DNA of 64,000 nucleotides from contig CAJAII010000039.1 in the NCBI GenBank assembly GCA_903939755.1, positions 1-64,000 on the forward strand. The letters are read 5' to 3'. Each line of letters starts with the position of its first letter. Position 1 is the stretch's first letter. The stretch is from an uncultured Flavobacteriales bacterium. Lineage in GTDB: Bacteria; Bacteroidota; Bacteroidia; Flavobacteriales_D; Crocinitomicaceae. Positions 45,210 to 55,542 of this stretch are shown in pieces. The position numbers and the translations under genes are program-made. Under the pieces are notes generated by a model. That model was given only the letters and a program-made list of their open reading frames with translations. It ran no database searches and was not told the DNA's origin.

Positions 45210-48200
45210 ATGAATTATTCAAAATGGAATACTTGGTTAGGTTGGGGGGTGTTTGCAATTGCAACGATTGTTTACATACTCACACTTGAAGAGACCGTTA
45301 GTTTGTGGGATTGCGGTGAATACATCACTGCAGCATACAAGTTAGAGGTTGGGCACCCTCCAGGTGCGCCTTTATTTATGTTGTTGGGGAGGGTTTTTTC
45401 ATTTTATGCTGCTTCTGAAAATGTGGCTGTTTTGATAAATTCATTGTCGGCTATATCATCATCATTAACAATTCTGTTCATGTTTTGGTCACTGACGCTC
45501 CTTCTAAAAAAATTAGTTTTAAAACATAAGAGTGAACTAAGCGAAGGAGATAAAATAGCTGTTTTTTCTGCTGCTGCCATAGGGGCGCTTTCATATACTT
45601 TTTCTGATTCATTTTGGTTTTCTGCTGTGGAAGGTGAAGTTTATGCAATGGCTTCGTTATTCACGGCTATTGTGTTTTGGGCAGCACTGAAGTGGGATGA
45701 AGAAATGATGGAAAGCCAAGCTGTTTTGAACACGAATAATAGCACCCCAAATAAATGGTTATTGCTCATTATGTTCCTGCTAGGACTTGCGATTGGCGTC
45801 CACTTATTATGTATTCTTGTTATTCCTTCCATCTGTTTTATTGTTTATTTCAGGGTTCGTGAAAAAACAACTGGCATGGGAATCTTTTTAACGAGCGTTA
45901 TTGCCCTATTTACGCTTGGTTTTATTCAAGTTGGTGTAATTCCGGGGACCATTTCTCTAGCCTCTAGCTTTGAGGTGCTATTTGTTAATAGCCTTGGCGC
46001 ACCGTTTTTTTCGGGGACAATTTTCTTTTTCCTCCTCTTAATAGCAGGTTTCACTGTTTGCGTTGTTTATGCTAGAAAAAAAGCAAAAACCATTCTTTAC
46101 AATGCCATTATGGGCCTACTGTTTTTACTTATCGGCTATGGATCATTTGCCGTTATTGTTATACGCTCCAATGCAAACACCCCATTAGATGAAAACAACC
46201 CTGAAAACCTTGTTACTCTTCGTTCTTATTTGAACCGGGAGCAATACGGAAGTGTTCCGCTTTTAAAAGGGCAATATTGGAACTCTTATCGTTTAGGAGA
46301 GGTGGATTCAGAAAATGGCCCCCAGTTAACCTCCAAAGAGGGATGGGGTGACTTAAGTCCAAATTATATTCAACGTTTTGTTGTACAAGAAGATGGTATT
46401 GATATTAAGGGTTTTGAAAAAGAAAAAGACGCAAAAAAATGGGTGTCAAAACACCAAGGGTTCTTCGAAATAAAGGAGAAATACTTTGAAAGTAATGGCT
46501 CCATTAGAAAAGGGGCTGTAACGGCATATTCCCAAGAAACGGTTTTTCCTAGGATGCATTCTGAAGGAAATGGTGCGCATCAACAAGGATATGAAAATTG
46601 GTCAGGATACGATGCGAACGAAGACAAAGGAACGGATATAGGTAGAGATGGAAAACGCTTACCTACATTTTCAGAAAACTTAACCTTCTTCTTCCGATAT
46701 CAAGTCAATTGGATGTACTTAAGGTATTTTATGTGGAATTTTGCGGGAAGACAAAACGACATTCAGGGCCATGGTGACAACATGAGGGGGAATTGGCTTT
46801 CCGGATTTGATATTATTGATACCGCTCGATTAGGAAGTCAAGAATTTGCTCCACACTATTCAACAGAGAATCCAGCTCACAACCGGTTTTTCTTGCTCCC
46901 TTTAACCTTTGCGCTTATTGGCTTGTTTTTCCATTTTTACAGGGCTCCAAAAGACGCGCTAATTGTTTTATTGGCATTCCTTTTTACAGGACTAGCAATT
47001 CTCGTTTATTTAAATCAAAAACCACTAGAGCCAAGGGAACGAGATTATGCTTATGCAGGATCTTTCTACTTTTTTGCCATGTGGATTGGTATAGGTGTAT
47101 ATGCCCTATATGATGCCGTGATGCGTTTCAAAATCGAGGACTTAAAAAAGGTTGGTGTTGTAGTCGGTGCCGCATTAGCTTTGACTATAATGATAGACAT
47201 TGCTGGAGGGGATGCCTTTGTTAATTCATTAACATGTCTATTTATTTCTGTCATGGGATTGTTACTTATTGGCGGAGCAGCGATGATGAAGAATCGTATA
47301 AAATCTGAAAATACTGCCGCAATAACCATTGCGCTAATTGGTCTATGCGTTCCAGTAATAATGGGAACACAAGGTTGGGATGATCATAATCGAAGTGGAA
47401 AAACTTCCGCGCGTGATTTAGCCTATAATTATTTATCATCTTGCGAGAAAAATGGGATAATTTTCACAAATGGAGATAATGATACCTTCCCATTATGGTA
47501 TCTTCAAGAGGTGGAAGGAGTACGAACCGATGTCCGCGTTTGTAATCTTTCATTAATGGGTACTGATTGGTATACGAACCAAATGAAAATGAAAGCCTAC
47601 GAATCTGAGGCACTGCCAATAAAGTTCCGTGAAGATCAAATATTAATGTATGCAGGTAACACTGATCAAATTTATTTTATTCCTTTACTCACGCTTTATC
47701 TTAGCGGCTCACCGAAGCCAATGATTGAAAAAGTGATTTCAATGCGTATTAAAAACAACCCAAAAACAAGCATTGAAGCGATTCGTTATTTCAACGCTAA
47801 AATGGCGGGGTATTTACCTGGGATTTCACTTAAAAACAGTGCTAACAATGCCGAGTTTGATAAAATAAAGTTGGATCTTTTGTCAACAGACACAACCAAT
47901 CTATTAAAGAATATTACAAAAAAATATGATGGATTAATTGTTTTGTTGCAAGGTGCTCAGAAAGAATCAATCACAATCGATGAAAAGGTTGCGGAAGAAT
48001 TGAAACAATTATTGCAGGATTTTGAGAAGCCTTGGCAATCATGTGATCTCACCGAAGCCATGGCGTTTACGAGAGATGACGAGAATATGTTTGTTAATGA
48101 ATCAGGCGATAAAACCGCGTTTTTCCCTTCATCTCGCTTTACTCTGAAGGTAAATAAAAATAATGCGGTCGCATCGGGTGTATTAAAAAAATCTGATTTA

Positions 48201-49259
48201 AAAGATTGTCCAGATAAAATTGAATTTGAATTTAATTCTGAAAAAGATCAAGCATTAACAAGAGATGAAATAATGATGATGGACATAGTCGCTAATAACG
48301 AATGGAAAAGAGGTATTTACTTTTCAAGTAATCGAGGGTCTTCTTTTGCCATAGCACTATTAAGTAGTGGGTTCGTAAAACAAGTCGGAATGGCTTATGA
48401 ACTAAGCCCATTAAGGGTTGAACCAACTTTTTATAACCTGGCGAAAATGTACAAAAATCTAACAAAGACCTACCTTTATGGAAAAATGAATCAAGCAAAC
48501 GTCTTAACTGACTATTATGCAAGAAGGCATACACTTCAATACAGGGTAAACTTTCTTTTATTGGCTGAGCAATACCTGAATAAAGGAATGAAGAACAAGG
48601 CGATAGAATTACTTGATTTTTCATTGAATAAAATGCCATTAGAAAATGTGATGGATGTTGGAGAAGTAAATGGTTTTGATCCGATGTCCAGCTTAAGTAT
48701 AAATGGTGATCATCAAAAATTCATGTTTCAAGATAAGGAAATACGGCCAATGTGCAGTGGTACCTTGCATGAATACGTTCAGTTATACTTTTTAGCAGGG
48801 AACAAGAAAAAGGGAGAAATACTGGGGTTGAAACTAATAGCTAATTACGAAAGTATTTTTAATTATTTCAGTCATACAGATGTGAAAATCTGTGCAAAAC
48901 CGGATAATATAGAAGATTTGTTTGCGGCGCTGGATGCCTGTTTTAAAATTCGTAGTACTTTAATGGGGCCTATGGGGAACAAAAACGGCGCCCTTGCCTT
49001 CCGAATAAATAAAGCTGTCTCATCGGTTTATAAACGAATAATCCCGAAATTGATGAATGAGCTAGAGCAATTAGCGAGCGACAATGATGAGTCTGCAGCA
49101 AGCGGTGCAGGAAGATATGGAAGTCTTTTCAATAACTTATTAGTCAACTCAACTGCGATGGGAGAACACTACGGCTATCTTCCTAAAGAAAAGAAGAGTG
49201 CTCCAGTAAAGAACGATAATTTAATTAAGGACAAGGAGAATTTAACAATTCCAAGGTAG
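45210..49259 (+). CDS. DUF2723 membrane protein (GT-C-like)
   Basis: The 1349-residue protein begins with a DUF2723 domain, which resembles GT-C protein O-mannosyltransferases. About eleven to fourteen membrane helices fill residues 10-720 and hold the conserved LWDCGEYITAAYKLEVGHPP near 31-50. The C-terminal half (about 740-1349) is soluble, with helical repeats near the end. A role in adding lipid-linked sugars to exported proteins is suspected in Bacteroidota but not proven. The next gene begins 1 bp after its stop, so it leads a coupled operon. Confidence 0.92.
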   Translation: MNYSKWNTWLGWGVFAIATIVYILTLEETVSLWDCGEYITAAYKLEVGHPPGAPLFMLLGRVFSFYAASENVAVLINSLSAISSSLTILFMFWSLTLLLKKLVLKHKSELSEGDKIAVFSAAAIGALSYTFSDSFWFSAVEGEVYAMASLFTAIVFWAALKWDEEMMESQAVLNTNNSTPNKWLLLIMFLLGLAIGVHLLCILVIPSICFIVYFRVREKTTGMGIFLTSVIALFTLGFIQVGVIPGTISLASSFEVLFVNSLGAPFFSGTIFFFLLLIAGFTVCVVYARKKAKTILYNAIMGLLFLLIGYGSFAVIVIRSNANTPLDENNPENLVTLRSYLNREQYGSVPLLKGQYWNSYRLGEVDSENGPQLTSKEGWGDLSPNYIQRFVVQEDGIDIKGFEKEKDAKKWVSKHQGFFEIKEKYFESNGSIRKGAVTAYSQETVFPRMHSEGNGAHQQGYENWSGYDANEDKGTDIGRDGKRLPTFSENLTFFFRYQVNWMYLRYFMWNFAGRQNDIQGHGDNMRGNWLSGFDIIDTARLGSQEFAPHYSTENPAHNRFFLLPLTFALIGLFFHFYRAPKDALIVLLAFLFTGLAILVYLNQKPLEPRERDYAYAGSFYFFAMWIGIGVYALYDAVMRFKIEDLKKVGVVVGAALALTIMIDIAGGDAFVNSLTCLFISVMGLLLIGGAAMMKNRIKSENTAAITIALIGLCVPVIMGTQGWDDHNRSGKTSARDLAYNYLSSCEKNGIIFTNGDNDTFPLWYLQEVEGVRTDVRVCNLSLMGTDWYTNQMKMKAYESEALPIKFREDQILMYAGNTDQIYFIPLLTLYLSGSPKPMIEKVISMRIKNNPKTSIEAIRYFNAKMAGYLPGISLKNSANNAEFDKIKLDLLSTDTTNLLKNITKKYDGLIVLLQGAQKESITIDEKVAEELKQLLQDFEKPWQSCDLTEAMAFTRDDENMFVNESGDKTAFFPSSRFTLKVNKNNAVASGVLKKSDLKDCPDKIEFEFNSEKDQALTRDEIMMMDIVANNEWKRGIYFSSNRGSSFAIALLSSGFVKQVGMAYELSPLRVEPTFYNLAKMYKNLTKTYLYGKMNQANVLTDYYARRHTLQYRVNFLLLAEQYLNKGMKNKAIELLDFSLNKMPLENVMDVGEVNGFDPMSSLSINGDHQKFMFQDKEIRPMCSGTLHEYVQLYFLAGNKKKGEILGLKLIANYESIFNYFSHTDVKICAKPDNIEDLFAALDACFKIRSTLMGPMGNKNGALAFRINKAVSSVYKRIIPKLMNELEQLASDNDESAASGAGRYGSLFNNLLVNSTAMGEHYGYLPKEKKSAPVKNDNLIKDKENLTIPR

Positions 49260-49260
49260 C

Positions 49261-49869
49261 ATGAGGTTCTTTTCAAGCCCAAGGTTAGTACAATTATTAT
49301 TTCCCAAATGGACTTGGAGAGGACCTGAAAACAATGTTATTTACCTAACTTTTGATGATGGCCCTACGCCAGAATCAACCCCTTGGATTTTGAGTTTTTT
49401 GAAAAAAAATGACCTCAAGGCTACTTTTTTTTGTGTGGGGGAGCAGGCAATTAAATCCCCCGATCTTATTGAACAAATCGTAGAGGAGGGGCATTCCATT
49501 GGGAATCATACCATGCATCATGAGAATGGATGGAAAACAAGAACAGGGAAATATCTTGATTCAATTGCTCAAAGTACTGCACATATTGACAGCCATCTTT
49601 TTAGACCTCCCTATGGAAAGATTCGCCTGTCACAATCAAAAAAACTGCGCGAACTTGGGTATAAAGTCATAATGTGGACTTGGCTATCCTATGACTTTGA
49701 CAAGGTCATAAGTGCGGATAAAATTATTTCTAATTCAAAAAAAATTAAAGGCGGGGATATTCTCGTCTTCCATGATAATGTAAAGGCACAAGAAAAAATA
49801 AAAGAAGTATTGCCTTTTATAGTTAACGCTATTCGTGAGCGAGGGTTTATTTTTAAAATGTTATCATAA
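49261..49869 (+). CDS. Polysaccharide deacetylase (NodB homology)
   Basis: The 202-residue NodB-domain enzyme shows the catalytic TFDDGPTP motif, the metal histidines in SIGNHTMHH and the RPPYGK arginine motif, so it should remove acetyl groups from N-acetylated sugars such as peptidoglycan or surface glycans. There is no signal peptide, so the cellular site is unclear. Start and stop nearly touch its neighbours (1 bp after the DUF2723 stop; TAATG overlap with the antiporter). Confidence 0.9.
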   Translation: MRFFSSPRLVQLLFPKWTWRGPENNVIYLTFDDGPTPESTPWILSFLKKNDLKATFFCVGEQAIKSPDLIEQIVEEGHSIGNHTMHHENGWKTRTGKYLDSIAQSTAHIDSHLFRPPYGKIRLSQSKKLRELGYKVIMWTWLSYDFDKVISADKIISNSKKIKGGDILVFHDNVKAQEKIKEVLPFIVNAIRERGFIFKMLS

Positions 49870-52103
49870 TGAATTACTTTTTTGAACATTTACTGAAAGC
49901 ATTTCACCTGCCACTTCAAAATCCAGTGTTGATTTTTTCGTTAATGCTCTTTATCATCTTACTCTCTCCCATTATACTTCGGAAAGTTAAGATCCCTGCC
50001 ATCATTGGCTTGATTCTTTCTGGCGTTTTAATTGGGCCATTGGGGCTAGGCTTGCTCGGGAAAAACACTATGAATCCAGAAGGTTCTATTAAATTATTTG
50101 CAACCATTGGACTTCTTTATATTATGTTCATGGCCGGCTTAGAGTTGGATTTCACCCAATTTAAACGGTATTGGTCAAAAAGCTTAACTTTTGGCGTACT
50201 TACCTTTATCATTCCCATTACGCTTGGGTACCCTATTTGTTATTGGGTGCTGCATTTAAGTCCTACTGCCAGTTTGCTGACGGCAAGTATGTTTGCAACC
50301 CACACCTTGGTGGCCTATCCAATCATAAGTAAATATGGGCTTTCAAAACATCCCGCGGTGGCTATTGCTGTCGGGGGGACGATATTAACGGACACGGCTG
50401 TTTTGATAATTCTAGCTGTCATCTCTAGTTCGACAAAAGGTAGTTTGGACATCTCATTTTGGGTAAGACTAATTACCTCCCTCACTATATTTTCCTTGAT
50501 AATGTTTTATTTCATTCCTAAAATTGCTCGTTGGTTTTTTAGTAAATTAGATAGTGAAAAAACTTCTCAATATATTTTCGTCTTGTCCATTATCTTCTTT
50601 TCGGCCTTTCTAGCTGAAATGGCAGGAGTAGAACACATAATTGGTGCCTTTGTCGCAGGGCTAGTACTTAATAAATTGATTCCTCACAATTCCATATTAA
50701 TGAATCGAATTGACTTTATTGGAAACTCCTTGTTCATTCCATTCTTCTTAATTTCTGTCGGTATGGTAGTTGATTATCGGGCATTTTTTCAAGGAAGTTG
50801 GCCATTAATCATCGCTGGCGTATTAACAACCTTCGCTATTTTTAGTAAGTGGTTAGCCGCATATGTAACCTCGTTCATTTTTAAACTTAGAAAATCGGAA
50901 CGGAGTGTTATTTACGGCTTAAGTACGTCCCACGCCGCTGCAACCCTTGCTATTATTATGGTTGGCTACAACACGGTGCTTAATCAAAGTGCCATAGATG
51001 CCGCATTGCTTAAAAATGTAGTAGTAGAGCCCATTAGATTGCTTGATAAAAATGTGCTTAACGGAACTATTTTACTCATTTTGATAACTTGTATGGTCGC
51101 TTCATTTATTACAGAAATGGCAGGAAAGAAATTGTTGCAAGAAATGGTGGAGAATAATGAGGATGAACAAAATGAGACCCGCTTAAGAAATCAACATGTT
51201 TTAGTCTCTATGACGGAATTAAAAGGAAATGAAACCTTGCTAGACTTTGCTGCCCTGATTAGTGATTTACGTGTGATTAATCCAATTTCGGTAGTTAGCG
51301 TTCAGCCCAACAATGAAGATGCGGAAAGATTGATTCGAAAATCTAGAAAGTCTTTAGAAGAAATAATGAAGCACTTTGCTGGTCATGAAATGAAAATTAA
51401 TACCATCGCAACAATTGACCTTAATTTGTCGTCTGGCATTTCTCGGGTTTCAAAAGAACTTGTTGCCGACTTGGTAATGCTGAACGATAGTAGAAAATTA
51501 ACTTTGCTAAATCGTTTAATCGGGGATGATCGACAGCACTTATTAGATGTGTGTGAAAAAACGATCTTCTTTTGTCAATTAGATAAAACTTCCATTAATT
51601 ACAGAAAATTAATTTTGGTAACCCCCAAATTGGCGGAGCTTGATCCTGCATTTCATCTTTGGGCAGTAAGAATTCTTCGTGTAGCTAAAGAATTGAAAAT
51701 CGATATTAAATTATATGGGTCGCTGGGAACTTTTGAGCGGCTTCTTAAAGTAGGGGAAGCAAATAAAATAGAAACAACCATTCACCATGAAGAAATCGAG
51801 GAGCTAGATGATCTATTCTTGAAATCTTCTAAAAATAGTCATGACTTAATCGTTGTTTGTGCCTCGCGTTTTGGTTCAGTTTCATTTACATCAGAATTAG
51901 ATGGATTCTTATCGAGAATTGAAAAGGCTTATCCTGAAAACGATACGGTAATTGTTTATCCAGGACAAGAAAAAGAAAGTTTGTTCTCCAATTATGAAGA
52001 CGTATCAGGAAATGCAATTGGAATCGGTGTGGAAACGATTCAAAAAATTGGAAAGGAAGTTGGAAGTCTCTTTAAGAAAAACAAAGAATCAGATTCCGAA
52101 TAA
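49869..52103 (+). CDS. CPA2 cation:proton antiporter with a C-terminal cytoplasmic domain
   Basis: The 744-residue protein has the CPA2/KefB Na+(K+)/H+ exchanger core: about twelve helices up to residue 420, with the KVKIPAIIGLILSGVLIGP and GLELDFTQFKRYW segments. A long soluble tail (about 430-744) has two universal-stress-like repeats, as in several Bacteroidota antiporters. It exchanges protons for monovalent cations across the inner membrane. Its ATG overlaps the deacetylase stop by 1 bp (TAATG). Confidence 0.93.
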   Translation: MNYFFEHLLKAFHLPLQNPVLIFSLMLFIILLSPIILRKVKIPAIIGLILSGVLIGPLGLGLLGKNTMNPEGSIKLFATIGLLYIMFMAGLELDFTQFKRYWSKSLTFGVLTFIIPITLGYPICYWVLHLSPTASLLTASMFATHTLVAYPIISKYGLSKHPAVAIAVGGTILTDTAVLIILAVISSSTKGSLDISFWVRLITSLTIFSLIMFYFIPKIARWFFSKLDSEKTSQYIFVLSIIFFSAFLAEMAGVEHIIGAFVAGLVLNKLIPHNSILMNRIDFIGNSLFIPFFLISVGMVVDYRAFFQGSWPLIIAGVLTTFAIFSKWLAAYVTSFIFKLRKSERSVIYGLSTSHAAATLAIIMVGYNTVLNQSAIDAALLKNVVVEPIRLLDKNVLNGTILLILITCMVASFITEMAGKKLLQEMVENNEDEQNETRLRNQHVLVSMTELKGNETLLDFAALISDLRVINPISVVSVQPNNEDAERLIRKSRKSLEEIMKHFAGHEMKINTIATIDLNLSSGISRVSKELVADLVMLNDSRKLTLLNRLIGDDRQHLLDVCEKTIFFCQLDKTSINYRKLILVTPKLAELDPAFHLWAVRILRVAKELKIDIKLYGSLGTFERLLKVGEANKIETTIHHEEIEELDDLFLKSSKNSHDLIVVCASRFGSVSFTSELDGFLSRIEKAYPENDTVIVYPGQEKESLFSNYEDVSGNAIGIGVETIQKIGKEVGSLFKKNKESDSE

Positions 52104-52999
52104 TGAAAACCAGGACAAACTTATTTTTTATTCTATTAAGTATTTATGTCGTCCTACAATTTTTATGGTGGGGATACCACTTAATTGATCTAAGTCAACG
52201 GATTGAATTGAACAGTGCTATTTCTGAACGGCGCGTATTAATGATTCTCGGTGAAGGAGCGGTGTTTTTTGCCTTGTTAATCTACGGAATTTGGAGGATT
52301 CGGAAATCAATTCAAAAGGATATTCGATTGTCTCTAAGACAAACCAACTTTATTTTATCCATTACACATGAATTAAAAACACCACTTGCGTCGATTAAAA
52401 TCCTTGTACAAACGCTTCTTAAACACGATTTAAACGCTGAAAAAAGAAATGAATTACTCAAGAAAGCGCTAGAAGAAAATACTAGATTAGAATTAATGAT
52501 TGAAAATATTTTGCAGGCCGCGAACTTAGAAAACAAATCCCTAAAGCCTGAAAAATCGCTTTTTATTTTCTCTGCTTTTTGTCAGGAAATTATTGATCGG
52601 TATCATAAAACGCATGGAACTCCATTCATTAAGTTACAACTTGCTGAAGATGCTGAATTAAATGCCGATCGTTTTATGATGGAAGTGATCATTATCAATC
52701 TCCTGGAAAACGCCATTAAATATGCCGGGATCGACTCCAATATTGTCATTTATTGCCGACATGAAAACAACGCATTTATTTTTGGCGTAAAAGATAACGG
52801 GCCTGGCATTCATGTAGCGCAGAGAGAACCTATTTTTAACAAGTTTTACCGAATTGGAAACGAAGAAACGAGAACTCAAAAAGGGAGTGGACTTGGCTTG
52901 TACTTGGTAAAGCAATTCACAGAACTGCACAAGGGTAAAATTAGTTGTCTTGAAAACCAGCCAGCAGGAGCAGATTTTCAAATTACTTTACACACATGA
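52103..52999 (+). CDS. Sensor histidine kinase, orphan
   Basis: The 298-residue kinase has two membrane helices (about 5-27 and 45-66) with almost no loop outside, a HisKA domain with phosphorylated His89 (SITHELKTPLASIK), and a HATPase domain with N, G1 and G2 boxes (NLLENAIKYAG, VKDNGPGI, KGSGLGLYLV). Sensing by the membrane helices is inferred. No response regulator lies within the window, so its partner is elsewhere. It is coupled to the antiporter (TAATG overlap) and to gpmI (4-bp ATGA overlap). Confidence 0.93.
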   Translation: MKTRTNLFFILLSIYVVLQFLWWGYHLIDLSQRIELNSAISERRVLMILGEGAVFFALLIYGIWRIRKSIQKDIRLSLRQTNFILSITHELKTPLASIKILVQTLLKHDLNAEKRNELLKKALEENTRLELMIENILQAANLENKSLKPEKSLFIFSAFCQEIIDRYHKTHGTPFIKLQLAEDAELNADRFMMEVIIINLLENAIKYAGIDSNIVIYCRHENNAFIFGVKDNGPGIHVAQREPIFNKFYRIGNEETRTQKGSGLGLYLVKQFTELHKGKISCLENQPAGADFQITLHT

Positions 53000-54501
53000 A
53001 TAAAATTGGCTTAATCATATTAGATGGATGGGGAATTGGAGATGGTTCAAAGTCTGATGCTATTGCCCAGTCGAGAACCCCATTTATGAACAGCTTATTC
53101 TTAAAATATCCACACTCACAATTAACTGCTGGCGGGGAAGCGGTTGGTTTGCCAGAAGGACAAATGGGGAATTCAGAAGTTGGGCATCTAAATATTGGCG
53201 CAGGAAGAATTGTTTACCAAGAATTAACGAGAATAAACAAGTCTATTCGTGAGGGAGAGTTTTTTCGAAATCCTGTTTTATTAACTGCTTTTGACGAAGT
53301 AAAAAGAAGAAACTGCAAATTGCATTTTATTGGATTAGTTTCGAATGGTGGAGTCCATAGCTCCGAGAAACACTTGCATGCGCTCTGTAAATTCGCCCAT
53401 CAACAAGGAATAAAAACTTCTTATATCCATGCTTTCACAGATGGTAGAGACTGTGACCCAACAAGTGGCCTGGAATTAATTACAGAGACGGAAGCTATTT
53501 GCGCACCCTTTGGAGCAAAATTAGCAAGTGTGATCGGTCGATACTTTGCCATGGACCGAGACAATCGTTGGGAAAGAATAAAAAAAGCATACGATTTATT
53601 AGTCAAAGGGCTTGGTATGGTTGCTGGTTCAGCTTCTGATGCTATCAAAGAACAATACATAACTGGAGTTACAGATGAATTCCTTGAACCTATTCTTTTA
53701 GATAAAAATGGATTAATCGAAAACGGGGATGTGGTCATTTCTTTTAATTTCCGAACAGATAGACCCAGAGAGATAACAAAAGTTTTGACACAAGAAAGCT
53801 TCCCAGCCTACGACATGTTTCCCTTATCACTTTATTATTGCACAATGACTAATTACGATGCTGCCTTTCGCAACATCAACGTTATTTATCAGAAGGAAAA
53901 TCTGGTACATACTTTAGGTCAAGTTATAGCAGCTGCCAATTTGAGACAAGTAAGAATTGCCGAAACCGAAAAATATCCACATGTTACCTACTTTTTTAAT
54001 GGTGGAAGAGAAGACCCCTTTGAGAATGAAAGTAGAATTATGGTAAAATCACCATCTGTTGCTACGTATGATCTTCAGCCAGAAATGAGTGCATTGGAAG
54101 TAAGAGATAAGTTGATTGATCATATTACTGACGAGGCGCCTGATTTTATTTGTTTAAACTTTGCTAATCCTGATATGGTTGGCCATACGGGTGTTTTTAG
54201 CGCCATTGTGAAAGCTGTTGAAACAATTGATGCCTGCTTACAAAAGGTGGTAGAAACGGGGCTTAAATACGGGTATGAGTTTTTAATAATTGCCGATCAT
54301 GGAAATGCCGACTTAGCAATTAATCCGGATGGTTCTCCAAACACCGCCCATAGCCTCAATCCAGTTCCCGTTGTTTTAATTACAAAAGAAAAAGATATTA
54401 TACTGAAGAAAGGAATATTGGCAGATGTTGCTCCCACTATTTTGGGACGAATGAAGCTAACCGTGCCGATAGAAATGACGGGCAGTAATTTAGTTCTATA
54501 A
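52996..54501 (+). CDS. gpmI: Cofactor-independent phosphoglycerate mutase
   Basis: The 501-residue enzyme interconverts 3- and 2-phosphoglycerate. It carries Asp10 (ILDGWG), the catalytic serine Ser60 in GNSEVGHLNIG, and the later manganese-binding HGNADLAI segment. Length matches the family. It is last in the five-gene operon; the 4-bp ATGA overlap couples it to the kinase. Its stop is interlocked with the stop of the convergent gene at 54496. Confidence 0.97.
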   Translation: MNKIGLIILDGWGIGDGSKSDAIAQSRTPFMNSLFLKYPHSQLTAGGEAVGLPEGQMGNSEVGHLNIGAGRIVYQELTRINKSIREGEFFRNPVLLTAFDEVKRRNCKLHFIGLVSNGGVHSSEKHLHALCKFAHQQGIKTSYIHAFTDGRDCDPTSGLELITETEAICAPFGAKLASVIGRYFAMDRDNRWERIKKAYDLLVKGLGMVAGSASDAIKEQYITGVTDEFLEPILLDKNGLIENGDVVISFNFRTDRPREITKVLTQESFPAYDMFPLSLYYCTMTNYDAAFRNINVIYQKENLVHTLGQVIAAANLRQVRIAETEKYPHVTYFFNGGREDPFENESRIMVKSPSVATYDLQPEMSALEVRDKLIDHITDEAPDFICLNFANPDMVGHTGVFSAIVKAVETIDACLQKVVETGLKYGYEFLIIADHGNADLAINPDGSPNTAHSLNPVPVVLITKEKDIILKKGILADVAPTILGRMKLTVPIEMTGSNLVL

Positions 54502-55290
54502 CTGCTTATTGTTTTTCAATAGATTGGAATACAAGGTATAATATGCTAGCGTCGACTCCTTGTCAGCAGTTGATTTTTTGTCCAAGTTGGCTCTTCTTAT
54601 CCCATTATAAAAAATTCTTAAATAAAATATCCCCGCCAAACTAAAAAACAAAACTCCCAATGATTTCATCGCCCGCATCGCTTCAGGTGTCTTTTGCTTT
54701 GGGATTTTCATAGCCTCACTTGAAAAACCAAAGAAATAACTGAGATAAAGTAACCCAAAAATTATCATCCCAACTAGTAGGGTCATAAAGACTCGATCCT
54801 TTGATACCTTGTAATAAATTGGATTAATAAATACGAAAGAAGACAATACACCCAACATAAAATTTCGCTTAGAAGACAACTCCTCTTTACCGTTGTTAAT
54901 TATTTCCTCAATAAATGACTGATGAGTTGCTAGTTTTTTATTGAACGTCAAGGCATTTTGTTTGTCTATTAAGCTAAGTTTTTCTTGACAGTCTTCAGGT
55001 AATTCCCTTTGACAAAACTCAATCTTATTATCCAATTCAGCAAAAACATCAAACCAATCAAAATTCTCCACACTTATGTTTTCAGCCGCTTCAACACAAT
55101 TTACTATATTTAATAGCGTGTCATTGTCATTTGGCAATCTTTTAAAGGAACTGACTTTCTCGAGAAAGTTGGCGTTAAATTCAGGATTTATTGAAGTAGA
55201 ATATAATCCGGAAGAATTTTTAATCCCCTTATATACGTCCCGGCCAGCTTCGCGACCAATCTGATTCACAAATGCATTAATTATTCCCAT
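54496..55290 (-). CDS. Hypothetical membrane protein
   Basis: This 264-residue protein belongs to no family I recognise. The N-terminal half (1-145) is soluble and helical, starting MGIINAFVNQIGREAGRDVYK. Three membrane helices follow (about 146-162, 168-190, 208-232), and a polar tail closes it. Its last codons overlap the end of the convergent gpmI by 6 bp. No neighbouring gene suggests a role. Confidence 0.7.
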   Translation of the reverse strand: MGIINAFVNQIGREAGRDVYKGIKNSSGLYSTSINPEFNANFLEKVSSFKRLPNDNDTLLNIVNCVEAAENISVENFDWFDVFAELDNKIEFCQRELPEDCQEKLSLIDKQNALTFNKKLATHQSFIEEIINNGKEELSSKRNFMLGVLSSFVFINPIYYKVSKDRVFMTLLVGMIIFGLLYLSYFFGFSSEAMKIPKQKTPEAMRAMKSLGVLFFSLAGIFYLRIFYNGIRRANLDKKSTADKESTLAYYTLYSNLLKNNKQL

Positions 55291-55363
55291 GTTGACTTTT
55301 TCTCTAAGTTAAACTTTTTTTTAACTATCAAAGTAAATGCTTAATGCCTTTTTGAAAAGACCT

Positions 55364-55404
55364 AAAAAAACAAACCCCTGATTCTAAAATAGATTCAGGG
55401 GTTT
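55364..55404 (-). terminator. Intrinsic terminator after tRNA-Cys
   Basis: A 10-bp stem AAACCCCTGA/TCAGGGGTTT (55404-55395 and 55381-55372 on the minus strand), extended by three inner pairs, is followed by TTTTTTT after a single G. It lies 1 bp after the encoded CCA end. Confidence 0.85.
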
Positions 55405-55405
55405 T

Positions 55406-55479
55406 TGGAGGTCTCGAGCGGATTCGAACCGCTGTAGACGGTTTTGCAGACCGGTGCCTAACCACTTGGCTACGAGACC
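55406..55479 (-). tRNA. tRNA-Cys (anticodon GCA)
   Basis: The minus strand folds into a cloverleaf: acceptor GGTCTCG/CGAGACC, anticodon loop CTGCAAA (anticodon GCA), T arm with GGTTCGAATCC, discriminator T as usual for tRNA-Cys, then an encoded CCA (55408-55406). Confidence 0.95.
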
Positions 55480-55542
55480 AAAGTATTCTGAGCTGAAACA
55501 GCGTTGCAAAAATAACAAAATTACAGGAAAGGAAAAAGTAAA

